From contig CAWUIB010000006.1 of NCBI GenBank assembly GCA_963922335.1, forward strand, positions 1-64,000: a stretch of DNA of 64,000 nucleotides. Direction: 5' to 3'. Positions 20,625 through 29,782 of this stretch are shown here, piece by piece (position 1 is the stretch's first letter; each line of letters starts with the position of its first letter). Origin of the DNA: CALBPI01 sp963922335 (GTDB lineage Bacteria > Pseudomonadota > Gammaproteobacteria > Steroidobacterales > Woeseiaceae). The notes below the pieces were generated by a model. It was given only the letters and a program-made list of their open reading frames with translations. It did not search any database and had not been told where the DNA came from. The position numbers and the translations under genes were made by a program.

Positions 20625-22505
20625 ATGTCGCAATCGCTAATGACGCAATTTAGCCAGAAGCTCGGGGCTTACTTGTCTGGCAATTTGGATCTCGATGCGC
20701 TTGAGCAGGTGATCGACGCAGTCGTTGCCGAGGGCGACTACCTCGATAGCGCGCTCTCCATTATCGAAAAACAACGCGATTCGGGCCGGATGGCAGAAGC
20801 ATTGTTCCAGTCGCTTTCGCGTCGCTTGCAGGGAGAAGCACCGCGGGTTGACCCCACAGCGCCGCTATCTGATGACGCCACACTCGCTGGTGTGACCGAA
20901 CCGGTTAGCGCTGACAACGCGCCGACCACCTTCCAGCCGACTGAGAAGATCAATCAACATGTTGATGCGACGGTGCTTGTGAATTCACACGTGGCGCCGA
21001 CAATCAAGATCAACGCGCATGTCGCGGATACGCAGCCCATTCAGCCTGAAACTCCAGCGCGCCACGATCCGACACTTCCGATCAACGACACTCCCGCGCC
21101 ATCACAGCTGCTGGTCACAGGCACTGGCTCTGGTCCATTGCCAACCGGCTCTGGCCCTCTGCCGACTGGCACCGGCTCCAACTGGGAGAACCCGGAGCAG
21201 TGGATCGAACGTCACAAGGGGCCAGTGGAAACCGGCGTAGTCCTGAAGCGTCGATTTCTGATCGAGGAGCAGCTCGGTCGCGGCGGTATGGGCGCGGTGT
21301 TCAAGGCCCGCGATAAGCGTAAAGATGAGGCGCAGGATCGCGATCCGTTCGTCGCGATCAAGGTGCTGAGCAAGACCTTCCAGGAGCATCCGCAGGCGTT
21401 GATGGCGCTGCAGCGTGAGGCGCGCAAGGCGCAGACATTGGCGCACCCGAATATCGTTACTGTCTATGACTTTGACCGTGACGGCACCACCGTCTACATG
21501 ACGATGGAGCTGATGCGCGGTGAGCCGCTCGACAGGCTGGTGCGTCGACATAAAGACGTCGGTCTCGACCCGGATGTCGCGCGCCGTATCATCGAGCAAA
21601 TGGCCGAGGGCCTCGCGTATGCGCACGAAAAGCGCATCATTCACTCCGACCTCAAGCCCGGCAACGTGTTTTTGACTGAGGACAATCGGGTGAAGGTTCT
21701 CGACTTCGGGATCGCGCGAGCCGCCAAATTCAAAGGTGAGGAAGCTGGAGACAAGACGCTGTTCGATGCCGGTGATCTGCGCAGTCTCACTCCGGCCTAC
21801 GCCAGTGTCGAAATGTTTGATGGCGAAGAGCCGCATCCGGCGGACGACGTCTACGGGCTCGCTGTTACCGCCTATCTGCTGTTCACTGGTAAGCACCCGT
21901 TTGATCGCAAAACGGCCGAGCAGGCGATGGAGCTTGGATTACAACCCGAACCGATCAAAGGGCTCGCTAAGCATGAGTGGCAGGCGATTGCGCAGGGGCT
22001 GGCCTTTGCGCGCGAGGATCGCATTGAGGATGCCGGTGTCTTTCTGGAGACGTTTCGCGGCAAGCAGGGGCGACAACGCGGTCTATTGGCGGCGATCGGC
22101 GGTCTGGCTGCCGTCGCACTGTTTTTTGCCGTGCAGGCGCTACAGCCGCAGGGTCCTGCATTTCCCTGGGAAGAGTTGAGTCTGGAGCAGCAACAGCGCT
22201 TCGAGACGTTTGTTGATTCGGGTAATGAGTGGCTCGCGAACGACCCACCCTGGATCGGCGGTGCGTATAACGATTTCGCTGCCGCTTTCGACATTCATCC
22301 TGACAATCCGCGCGCAACTGCGGGGCTCAACGCCGTTGCGGAAGCGCTGATTGCGCTGCAATCGGACGCGACCTCTGCGGAGGAGCAGCGTCGATTGCTG
22401 AAGGATATGGAGACTGCATCGGTGAACCCTTATTTGGCCGAGCACGGTCGACTGCGGGCTGCGCAGAGGCGTTTGCGAGCTGCGCTGGGCACGGGCGGGA
22501 CCTAG
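20625..22505 (+). CDS. Hanks-type serine/threonine protein kinase with one membrane helix
   Basis: 626 residues from the ATG behind GGGGAGG. The frame stays open to 20475, but that start lies inside a terminator. Residues 1-70 are a helical region. Residues 105-150 contain imperfect repeats of a KIN-HV/VN-HV/IN-HV type with TLP- or T-rich ends, and a GTGSGPLPTGSGPLP linker follows. The kinase domain (about 205-480) has the Gly-rich loop GRGGMGAV, Lys246, catalytic loop HSDLKPGN (340-347) and DFG (360-362). The catalytic Arg of HRD is Ser, making it a non-RD kinase. A transmembrane helix lies at 486-506 and about 120 residues follow it. It is first in a co-directional set with a caspase-like lipoprotein and an autotransporter. 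Confidence 0.92.
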   Translation: MSQSLMTQFSQKLGAYLSGNLDLDALEQVIDAVVAEGDYLDSALSIIEKQRDSGRMAEALFQSLSRRLQGEAPRVDPTAPLSDDATLAGVTEPVSADNAPTTFQPTEKINQHVDATVLVNSHVAPTIKINAHVADTQPIQPETPARHDPTLPINDTPAPSQLLVTGTGSGPLPTGSGPLPTGTGSNWENPEQWIERHKGPVETGVVLKRRFLIEEQLGRGGMGAVFKARDKRKDEAQDRDPFVAIKVLSKTFQEHPQALMALQREARKAQTLAHPNIVTVYDFDRDGTTVYMTMELMRGEPLDRLVRRHKDVGLDPDVARRIIEQMAEGLAYAHEKRIIHSDLKPGNVFLTEDNRVKVLDFGIARAAKFKGEEAGDKTLFDAGDLRSLTPAYASVEMFDGEEPHPADDVYGLAVTAYLLFTGKHPFDRKTAEQAMELGLQPEPIKGLAKHEWQAIAQGLAFAREDRIEDAGVFLETFRGKQGRQRGLLAAIGGLAAVALFFAVQALQPQGPAFPWEELSLEQQQRFETFVDSGNEWLANDPPWIGGAYNDFAAAFDIHPDNPRATAGLNAVAEALIALQSDATSAEEQRRLLKDMETASVNPYLAEHGRLRAAQRRLRAALGTGGT

Positions 22506-22577
22506 CATCTTCGCCTCTGTTTGGGACTGAAACGGGATTTTTGACCGGTAACCGACAGCTTTCGCGTAAGGACTGTC

Positions 22578-24230
22578 ATGAAACAACAAAGAGCACAAAA
22601 ACATCGCGGTTTCTTCAGCGCATGCCTGGCGTCCGGACTGCTGCTCGCTGGCTGCGCAGCACAGCCCTCGATGCCCCTCGGCGGCGAGGCCGTCGCCGGG
22701 CGCACGGACGTTTCCGCGCTCTACATCGTCGACTGCCTGCTGCCAGGACAGGTGCGCCAGCTCGGCGGGCGCACCTATCTTTCGCCACGCCGTCCGACAC
22801 GTACGACCGCCAGCGATTGCCGGGTGCGTGGCGGTGAATACGTCGCCTACGATCGCGCGGACCTCAAGTCGGCGTTGAATGTCTGGATGAGTGCAGCAGA
22901 GGCTGGTGACGCGGAAGCCCAGAACACGGTTGGCGAGATTTTTGAGCGGGGACTCGGTGGCGAGCCGAATTATGAAGCGGCGGTCATCTGGTATACCAAA
23001 GCGGCGGCCCAGGGTAATGAGCGTGCGATGCTGAACCTCGGCACGCTGTATGAGCTCGGTCGCGGTGTCGAGCAGGACCGTCTCAAGGCGCTCAATCTTT
23101 ACCGTCAGTCTTGGGGGTTGTCTGAAGATGACCTGCTCTATCGGTCTGCGGCGGACCAGGAGCTCGAGGCTTTGCGCCAAGAGCTCGACGGAGAGATCCA
23201 GCAGAAGAATCGCGAACTCCAGTTGCTGCAAAAACAAATCGAACAACTGCAGAGCGACGTGGCTCGTGGTGCTGCCGAGAACGCCGATCTCGAGGCGCTG
23301 CTCGCCTGGCAGGCACGTATCAAGGTGGAGCAATCAGCAGCCGTCACGGCACGCTCGCGGTTACGCGCACCGTCGCCGCAAGCACTGCCTACCCAGGAGT
23401 TTGCGACATCCGCGGGTTTGCGCTTGCGAGACCGGAACTTCGGTCGTTACTACGCACTGATCATCGGTAATCAGAACTACGACCGCATGGAGAATCTCGC
23501 GACGCCGCTGTCCGATGCCGAGCGAATCGCCAACGTGCTGCAGGACAAGTACGGATTCACGGTACAGCTGGTGCGTGATGCCAATGACGTGACAGTGCTG
23601 GAAGCCATCAACAACTTAAATGCGGTCGTCGGACCCGAAGATAACCTGCTGATCTATTACGCGGGCCACGGCAGCCGCATTGGTTCCGACGGCACTGAGA
23701 CCGGCTACTGGTTGCCGGTCAATGCGGATCGCCCGCCGGTGGATACGTATTGGGTGCCCACTGAGCAGATCACAAGCCACATGGGCAACTTCGAGGCGAA
23801 GCGTGTGCTGGTGTTGGCTGATTCTTGTTACTCGGGCGTACTGACCAGCGATGATCCGGGGATGCGCATGATGTTGAGTGGCGATGATCGCGTGTTCTCC
23901 AGCGATGGATTCATTCGGAGACGCTTCGATAAGCGATCTCGCTTGATGGTGTCATCCGGCGGCGATCGACCGGTGCTCGATGTCGGTGGCAGCGGCAACT
24001 CGGTGTTTGCCCGAGCATTTATTGATGAGCTTGAGGCCAATAATGGTCTCATGACGACACCGTCGTTGTTCTTAAGATTACGCGACAGAGTGGTCTCCGC
24101 AGCGGCGGAGCAGGATTACAGTCAGGAGCCCGAGATCAAGGCGCTTCGGCGCGCCGGACACGAGGTCGGTGATTTCTTTTTCGTGCCTCGGTCATTGGTG
24201 CTCGCGGAGTCCGATCAGACAGGTGATTGA
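22578..24230 (+). CDS. Caspase-like (peptidase C14) lipoprotein with Sel1 repeats
   Basis: 550 residues. The signal peptide ends in the lipobox LLLAGC with Cys26 as lipidation site, and Ala/Gln follow, so outer-membrane sorting is likely. Residues 95-185 form two to three Sel1-like repeats (AEAGDAEAQNTVGEIFERG, AAAQGNERAMLNLGTLYELGRG). Residues 192-245 form a coiled coil. The caspase fold (about 290-480) has the catalytic His364 in YYAGHG and Cys417 in ADSCYSG. It should cleave after basic or acidic residues, but specificity is not visible. It lies 72 bases after the kinase gene and 63 before the autotransporter. The dyad is intact, so proteolytic activity is plausible. Confidence 0.93.
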   Translation: MKQQRAQKHRGFFSACLASGLLLAGCAAQPSMPLGGEAVAGRTDVSALYIVDCLLPGQVRQLGGRTYLSPRRPTRTTASDCRVRGGEYVAYDRADLKSALNVWMSAAEAGDAEAQNTVGEIFERGLGGEPNYEAAVIWYTKAAAQGNERAMLNLGTLYELGRGVEQDRLKALNLYRQSWGLSEDDLLYRSAADQELEALRQELDGEIQQKNRELQLLQKQIEQLQSDVARGAAENADLEALLAWQARIKVEQSAAVTARSRLRAPSPQALPTQEFATSAGLRLRDRNFGRYYALIIGNQNYDRMENLATPLSDAERIANVLQDKYGFTVQLVRDANDVTVLEAINNLNAVVGPEDNLLIYYAGHGSRIGSDGTETGYWLPVNADRPPVDTYWVPTEQITSHMGNFEAKRVLVLADSCYSGVLTSDDPGMRMMLSGDDRVFSSDGFIRRRFDKRSRLMVSSGGDRPVLDVGGSGNSVFARAFIDELEANNGLMTTPSLFLRLRDRVVSAAAEQDYSQEPEIKALRRAGHEVGDFFFVPRSLVLAESDQTGD

Positions 24231-24293
24231 TTACGATCAAATACGGCGACCGTGACAAGAGATACCGGCGCCGAAAAGCAGGGGAGAATCTAA

Positions 24294-27200
24294 ATGTTCA
24301 GGAATTGCATCAGTCGGCGGGTGTTCGCGCTCGCTGCGATCGCGGGGCTGTCGTTGAATGCCCACGCAATGCCCGAAGCTGCAAACGGTACCTTCAATGA
24401 CAACATAGCCGAGCCGGGCTCGATTGTGTTCAACGTGCATGAGGCGGGCCTCGTGACAGGGACGCCGCTACCGATCTACGTGATCGATAGTTTCAACACG
24501 AGCAACGGCCCTCCGAGCTTGCGTGCTGAACGCGTCGGTAATGCCTGTATCCGCATCGAGTGGGGTAACGATAATTCAGCAGCTGAGCCTTGGTCGGTCG
24601 GCTATTCGCTGATTGCGGGAGACCGCACGCAGTCGGCACAGGCAGAAATTCGATTCCAGAACGGCACCCGTGATCTCACACCGGTGGTCGATACCGCCAA
24701 CGGGTGCGACGACACCGAAAATCAAGCACCCGTTACCGGCCCAGCGAATTTTGAGTTCGCCTCGCTCGCCGTGCCGCTGGTGCTGCCGATCATCAGTTCG
24801 GACGGTCCCGCAACTGATTTTGACGGTATCTCAACGCTGAGGTTTACCGATCTCTCCTGCTTTGTGCAGCCGCAGAACGGCACCATCAGTGTGAACTTCG
24901 AAAACCCCCGGTCATTGATTTTTACGCCGAACACCGGCTGGCCCGGCGGCTCGGATTCGTTTGAGTACTGCGTTACTGACAACCCTTTTGGCTCCGCGAC
25001 CGGTGTGCGCGGTACGGCAACCTTCACTGTGGGAACATCCGCGGTTGCGATTGATGCGGTCGACGACACGGCCAACGCACGGTTTGCCGAGACAATTGCG
25101 ATCGACGTACTGGCGAACGACGCACTGCCGGCGGGCACCACGATCACCGCGGTATCGGATAGTGCGGCGGGTAGTTTCGCGATCATTCAGGACGCCTTCG
25201 TGTGTTCGCAAGACCTCCCCGGCATCACGACGCAGTGCGTGTTCTACGACGCACCGTCTGTGGACGCGAACAATAACCCGTTCTCGGGGATAGATACGTT
25301 CACCTACACCATTACCGACGAGGCGGGCAACGCAGACACCGCGACGGTCACCGTTACCGTAGAAGGCGATAACAGCAACCCGATGCGCGCTCTGTTAGCC
25401 GATGCTGCCACCACGCCGGTTGAGCAGGCAGTTGTTGTGGATGTTTTGAGCAACGATACGTTGATCTCGGGTGATCAGTTGGTGGCGGTGTCGGCGAGCA
25501 CAAGCGGCGGAAACGTCGAGATTCTCGACGCGGCAACGTGCGTGACGTTCGATGATGATTTCTTCCAGGACTGTGTGCGTTATACACCGCCCGCCACGAC
25601 CACGGGCGGCGTGGTATTCGCCGGTCAGGATTCGTTTACCTATACGGTTGGAGTCAGCGGTGATACGAGTACTGCAACGGTGACCATCACGGTCGAGGCG
25701 CCGAATGGCTCGCCACAGCCGGTGGCGGACGACGAGACCGAAGTTGAGTCCGGCGCATCTGTCGAAATCGATGTGCTGGCGAATGATATCGATGATGGTG
25801 GCGTTGAGAACCTCACGATCGTCAGCGTGACCGAACCCGCCAACGGCACTGCGGTCATTAATCAGCAATCCTCTGGGGACACGATCACATACACGCCGAA
25901 CACTGGCTTTATTGGGACGGACACATTCTTCTACACGGTATCCGACGGCGATGTGAATACCATCGATCAGGCAGCGCAGGTGACCGTGACCGTGGGCACG
26001 CCAGGCGGACGACGAAGTCTTTCATCGCTTGCCCTGACGCCGGAGGAGTTGGAGCTCGCAAGCGCGATTGACACGGTCTGTGCCCGATTAAACGCATCGG
26101 AGACGAGTCCTGGCGAAACGGAGAACGAGAGCGGCACGGCGCAGCTGGCCAGTCGATGTAACGCATTGATCGATTTTGCGAATCCGATTGACGGTTCCGA
26201 CAACACAGATGAAGTGCGCGATGCGTTGCGCCAGATCGCGGGCGAGGAAGTTTTTGCGCAAAGCACACTCAGCACTCAGATCCTGAATACACAGACGCAG
26301 AATATCGATGCCCGCTTGGCCGCGCTTCGTGGCGGCGCGCGTGGTATCAATGCGCAAGGTCTCGCTTTGAATGTGCAGGGCAAAACGCTTCCGCGTGGAT
26401 TGCTCGCCAGTCGAGCCGTCGAGGAAGAAGAGAACGCACTATTGGCGGACAGCCGATGGGGTATGTTCATCAATGGTCGATTGAACTTTGGTGACCAAGG
26501 CGCAACGACAACGGAAAACGGTTTCGACTTCGAAACGTTGGGTGTCACCGCTGGCGTGGACTACCGATTCCGAAATGACTTCGCGCTAGGTGCGGCGATC
26601 GGCTTTGCGAACGCGGACGCGGATTACAATGGATCGAGTGGCACGCTCGATTCTGACAGTCTGACGTATTCGGTTTACGGGACCTACTTCACCGATCGAT
26701 TCTATGTCGACATGCTCGCGCTGTTCGGCGGTATCGACTTCGATACCGAGCGTACGTTGAATTTCATGGATGCCTTGGGCGGCGTTGATACAACCGCACT
26801 TGGGCAAACCGATGGTGACCAGCGCGTGTTCAGCGCTAACTTCGGCTACAACATTGATCGCGATGGGTGGCTTTTCGTGCCGTTCATAGGCTACGACTAT
26901 CTGGACACAAACATCGATGCGTACCGTGAGACTCAGGGGCGGGGCTGGGAGCTCGCATTCGATGAGCAGTCGGTACAGTCTCAGATTTGGTCGGCGGGTT
27001 TGCGGATGTCTTACACGCATAGCGCGAGCTGGGGTGTTCTGGTGCCGCACTTGCGGTTGGCATCGCAGCATGAAATGGAAGATGACCTTCGTGTGATTAC
27101 CGCGCGTTTTGCGAACGATCCAGGGGCAACGAGATTTCGCTTCTTTACTGATGCACCAGATTCCAGTTTCTTCCAGTTGGCAGCGGGTGTGTCGCTCGTG

Positions 27201-27311
27201 ATGGAGAATGGAGTTTCGGCCTACGTCGACTACGAGACGCTAACCGGCTACAACAACCTTGAGTCGAGCACCTTGACGTTGGGTGTGCGCTTCGAACGTC
27301 GCTTCAAATAG
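24294..27311 (+). CDS. Autotransporter with Ig/cadherin-like repeats and C-terminal beta barrel
   Basis: 1005 residues. The signal peptide ends in LNAHAM. The passenger contains three to four tandem Ig/cadherin-like modules, each with a DVLAND-type motif (IDVLANDALPAG near 265, VDVLSNDTLISG near 385, IDVLANDIDDGG near 495) and a FTYT(I/V) strand, as in Big_9/VCBS-type domains. A helical linker (about 580-740) precedes a 12-strand barrel of about 260 residues that opens at SRWGMFINGRLNFG and ends TLGVRFERRFK. The module count suggests a surface adhesin or a stalk. It follows the caspase-like lipoprotein, which could process it. Linkage is seen; processing is inference. Confidence 0.9.
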   Translation: MFRNCISRRVFALAAIAGLSLNAHAMPEAANGTFNDNIAEPGSIVFNVHEAGLVTGTPLPIYVIDSFNTSNGPPSLRAERVGNACIRIEWGNDNSAAEPWSVGYSLIAGDRTQSAQAEIRFQNGTRDLTPVVDTANGCDDTENQAPVTGPANFEFASLAVPLVLPIISSDGPATDFDGISTLRFTDLSCFVQPQNGTISVNFENPRSLIFTPNTGWPGGSDSFEYCVTDNPFGSATGVRGTATFTVGTSAVAIDAVDDTANARFAETIAIDVLANDALPAGTTITAVSDSAAGSFAIIQDAFVCSQDLPGITTQCVFYDAPSVDANNNPFSGIDTFTYTITDEAGNADTATVTVTVEGDNSNPMRALLADAATTPVEQAVVVDVLSNDTLISGDQLVAVSASTSGGNVEILDAATCVTFDDDFFQDCVRYTPPATTTGGVVFAGQDSFTYTVGVSGDTSTATVTITVEAPNGSPQPVADDETEVESGASVEIDVLANDIDDGGVENLTIVSVTEPANGTAVINQQSSGDTITYTPNTGFIGTDTFFYTVSDGDVNTIDQAAQVTVTVGTPGGRRSLSSLALTPEELELASAIDTVCARLNASETSPGETENESGTAQLASRCNALIDFANPIDGSDNTDEVRDALRQIAGEEVFAQSTLSTQILNTQTQNIDARLAALRGGARGINAQGLALNVQGKTLPRGLLASRAVEEEENALLADSRWGMFINGRLNFGDQGATTTENGFDFETLGVTAGVDYRFRNDFALGAAIGFANADADYNGSSGTLDSDSLTYSVYGTYFTDRFYVDMLALFGGIDFDTERTLNFMDALGGVDTTALGQTDGDQRVFSANFGYNIDRDGWLFVPFIGYDYLDTNIDAYRETQGRGWELAFDEQSVQSQIWSAGLRMSYTHSASWGVLVPHLRLASQHEMEDDLRVITARFANDPGATRFRFFTDAPDSSFFQLAAGVSLVMENGVSAYVDYETLTGYNNLESSTLTLGVRFERRFK

Positions 27312-27318
27312 CGCTCCA

Positions 27319-27351
27319 GTGGATGTCGGGGCACTGCGCCTCGACATCCAC
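27319..27351 (+). terminator. Possible terminator hairpin after the autotransporter
   Basis: GTGGATGTCGGGG and CCTCGACATCCAC pair in a stem of about 12 base pairs with a short loop. The downstream sequence is C-rich, with no T tract, so function as an intrinsic terminator is doubtful; it may stabilise the 3' end. Confidence 0.45.
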
Positions 27352-27422
27352 CCTCCCATGTGTCGAACTGCTGCAAATCGGATATGCTGAGGCAGGCACA
27401 GGTTTAGGCGCGAACCGAATCG

Positions 27423-27821
27423 ATGAATGCAGTCAATCACGTCATGCTGATCGACGACAGTGATGATGACAACTACATCCATCAGCGCGTCATCGCTAAA
27501 AATGGTTTTGCGAACCGAGTAGCGATCTACCAGTACGCCGAGCAAGCACTCGATTTTCTAACCGCAGATCGTCTTGAGCATCCAGTCGACATTATTTTCC
27601 TCGACATCAATATGCCGAGGATGGATGGTTTTGAATTCCTGGTCACCTACGCTCAGTTGCCACCCGAACGCAGAGCAAAAAAATTGCTCTTCATGGTGTC
27701 TACGAGCCTAAACCCAAAGGATCGAGAACGTGCGGAGTCCAACTCGCACGTGCACGGGTTTATCGGTAAGCCACTGACTGTTGAGACTCTGCAAAAAGTT
27801 CTAAGCGATTTCGGTATCTGA
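27423..27821 (+). CDS. Single-domain response regulator (Rcp1-like)
   Basis: 132 residues forming one receiver domain: acidic pair DDSDDD at residues 11-16, phospho-accepting Asp61 in FLDINMPRMDG, Thr/Ser at VSTS and Lys in IGKPL. No output domain. The length and the DDxxDxN start resemble CheY-like regulators of the Rcp1 group that pair with bacteriophytochrome- or PAS-type kinases. No kinase gene is adjacent. It follows the autotransporter at 111 bases, past a hairpin, so co-regulation is unsure. Confidence 0.92.
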   Translation: MNAVNHVMLIDDSDDDNYIHQRVIAKNGFANRVAIYQYAEQALDFLTADRLEHPVDIIFLDINMPRMDGFEFLVTYAQLPPERRAKKLLFMVSTSLNPKDRERAESNSHVHGFIGKPLTVETLQKVLSDFGI

Positions 27822-27824
27822 TTT

Positions 27825-28955
27825 TCAGCCGGTTCGTGGACGGTTACGACTGCGCCTTAGGATTTCGAAACTCAGAAAAATCATCGGTACAGCAATGCCG
27901 ACGCTGAGCAGATACTTGATCGCAGCGGTGCTGTCGATGACGGATACGATGCCACCCGCGGCAACGACGATCGGATAGTGGACCAGGTAAATCCAGTAGG
28001 AGGCCGCACTCAGATAGTCGGCAACCTCACTCTGGCGCTCCATCCAACGCTGTGCAATACCCAGCAGTGCGATGGTGGCGAACGCGCCCAACAAGCCGTT
28101 TGAAAAGCCGGCTACTAGCCCCATCGGAATGTCGCTCGTGCCCTCGGCAAACAATCGAATTTGTGTCGACCAGGCACACAGTGGCGTGATGACAAGGGCA
28201 CCCACTGTCGCGAGCGGCCAATGCTGGGCCTGTGCCTGAAGGGCGTCTCGAGTGCCGTACAAACACCATCCAAGACCGAAATACATCAGGAGCGCCGTTT
28301 GCATCCAACCATCGGTGCCTTGTCCAGTGCCGCTGATATAGGACAGTGCCATCGGTACGCCAGTGATCAAGCCGAATACGAGTGCTGCGCTACCCGATTG
28401 CATCACACGGCCGAACACCGTCGACAGGCGATGAGTCATAGACGCTGGCAGCCGTAGATAGACGCTGCGGATCGCGAGCCATAGGCCTGAGAAAAGAATC
28501 AGCGAAGCGAGAAACCAGAGGTGGTAGAGCTTTGACCAGCGCAACCAATCGCCTTTCATCAGTTGTGCCCAGCCGGCCCCGATAGAGTCATTCAACGCGG
28601 TAACCTGCGCGAACTCATAAGCGGCTCTTGTCAGCGGTGTGAGCAACAAGTAGCCGGCCAGTAACGGAATCCCGAGGCGCTGCCAGCGATGCTTCCAGAA
28701 TGCGCCACTACCGCGCCGCGTGAACAACGCCGCGCCAGCGAACCCGGCGGTCACGAAAAAGGCCGGCATCGCAAACCCGTACAGGAAGATGCCGATCCAA
28801 TCGAACCAGATGCTGGTGGCCGGGTCCTTAAACCGTCGCGGCGTGGTGAGGTAGGGCAGCATTGCATGACCAAACATCACGATGCACATCATCGCAGTGC
28901 GTAATCGATCTATGGCCATTGCTCGGTTTTGTGCCTGCCGGGAGTCTTGCGACAT
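27825..28955 (-). CDS. Acyltransferase family 3 membrane protein (OpgC/MdoC-like)
   Basis: A 376-residue polytopic protein with about ten helices. It matches acyltransferase-3 proteins that O-acylate exported glycans: the N-terminal RLRTAMMCIVMFGHAMLPY holds the conserved His of helix 1, followed by FVTAGFAGA, RRGSGAFWKHRWQRLGIPLL and the C-terminal SYWIYLVHYPIVV. The last motif is typical of this family. Substrate could be a periplasmic glucan or surface polysaccharide; none of the genes around it encodes glycan synthesis. It converges on the response regulator gene with three bases between the stops. Confidence 0.85.
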   Translation of the reverse strand: MSQDSRQAQNRAMAIDRLRTAMMCIVMFGHAMLPYLTTPRRFKDPATSIWFDWIGIFLYGFAMPAFFVTAGFAGAALFTRRGSGAFWKHRWQRLGIPLLAGYLLLTPLTRAAYEFAQVTALNDSIGAGWAQLMKGDWLRWSKLYHLWFLASLILFSGLWLAIRSVYLRLPASMTHRLSTVFGRVMQSGSAALVFGLITGVPMALSYISGTGQGTDGWMQTALLMYFGLGWCLYGTRDALQAQAQHWPLATVGALVITPLCAWSTQIRLFAEGTSDIPMGLVAGFSNGLLGAFATIALLGIAQRWMERQSEVADYLSAASYWIYLVHYPIVVAAGGIVSVIDSTAAIKYLLSVGIAVPMIFLSFEILRRSRNRPRTG

Positions 28956-29058
28956 CGGTATGCTCGAATGGAAGCTGTTGATTTCATTATTTTAACTAAA
29001 CCTGAACAGGAACTCGCCGCTACGCGCTTCATCGAGCAATTTTTCGAGGAATCGCCTC

Positions 29059-29754
29059 ATGAAACGTTGGGTATTGGGACTGCTGGTTGTTTTGGCTACG
29101 TGTGGAACGCCCGCTTATGCGCAGGTTGACGAAGGTCAAAACGGCGCCTGGTACATGCTGTTCTGGAATGCGTCATTCGATGACAGTCGCTGGGGCGTTC
29201 AGGGCGATTTCCAAAATCGTAACTGGGATGCCGGGGGTGACCTCGAGCAGTGGCTGTTGCGATCCGGTGTCACCTATCGACCCAAGGACAGCAATACGCT
29301 CTATACGTTCGGTTACGCGAATATTCGATCCGGCGTCTTCGGCCCTAGTGACGCAAGCGCACGAGAAGATCGCATCTACCAGGAAGCGCTGATCTCGCAG
29401 CGTTGGGGAGAAAAATGGCGCATCCGTCACCGTATGCGATTCGAGCAAAGGTGGGTGGACGGTCAGGATTTTCGAACACGGTTTCGCTACGCAATCTTCG
29501 CAGACTACCCGTTGACGTCACGGGAGATGTCGGTCGGTGGCGTTTATGCCTCGGTCTACAACGAGCTGTTTATCAATGGCGAGCGCGACATTGGTGATGG
29601 GCGAAGCGTCGACACCTACGATCGTAATCGTACTTATCTTGCACTCGGTTACGTCGCCGGAGAGCGCACGAAAATGCAGGCCGGTTATATGTACCAACAC
29701 TCCAATGGCGTCGAAAAAGGGCAGTGGCAGCTGAGTCTCCACCAGAACTTCTGA
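29059..29754 (+). CDS. DUF2490 family outer-membrane-type protein
   Basis: 231 residues with a signal peptide (about 1-22, ending PAYAQ) and an amphipathic beta-strand pattern (RWGVQGDFQNRNWDAGG, IRHRMRFEQRW, RFRYAIFADYPL) closing in GQWQLSLHQNF. This is the pattern of DUF2490 proteins, predicted small outer-membrane barrels of unknown function. It is divergent from the acyltransferase with 103 bases between, and lies 28 bases before the fructosamine-kinase-like gene, so those two may be co-transcribed. Confidence 0.85.
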   Translation: MKRWVLGLLVVLATCGTPAYAQVDEGQNGAWYMLFWNASFDDSRWGVQGDFQNRNWDAGGDLEQWLLRSGVTYRPKDSNTLYTFGYANIRSGVFGPSDASAREDRIYQEALISQRWGEKWRIRHRMRFEQRWVDGQDFRTRFRYAIFADYPLTSREMSVGGVYASVYNELFINGERDIGDGRSVDTYDRNRTYLALGYVAGERTKMQAGYMYQHSNGVEKGQWQLSLHQNF

Positions 29755-29782
29755 CGGTCATCGACTTCGGTATGATCGACTC

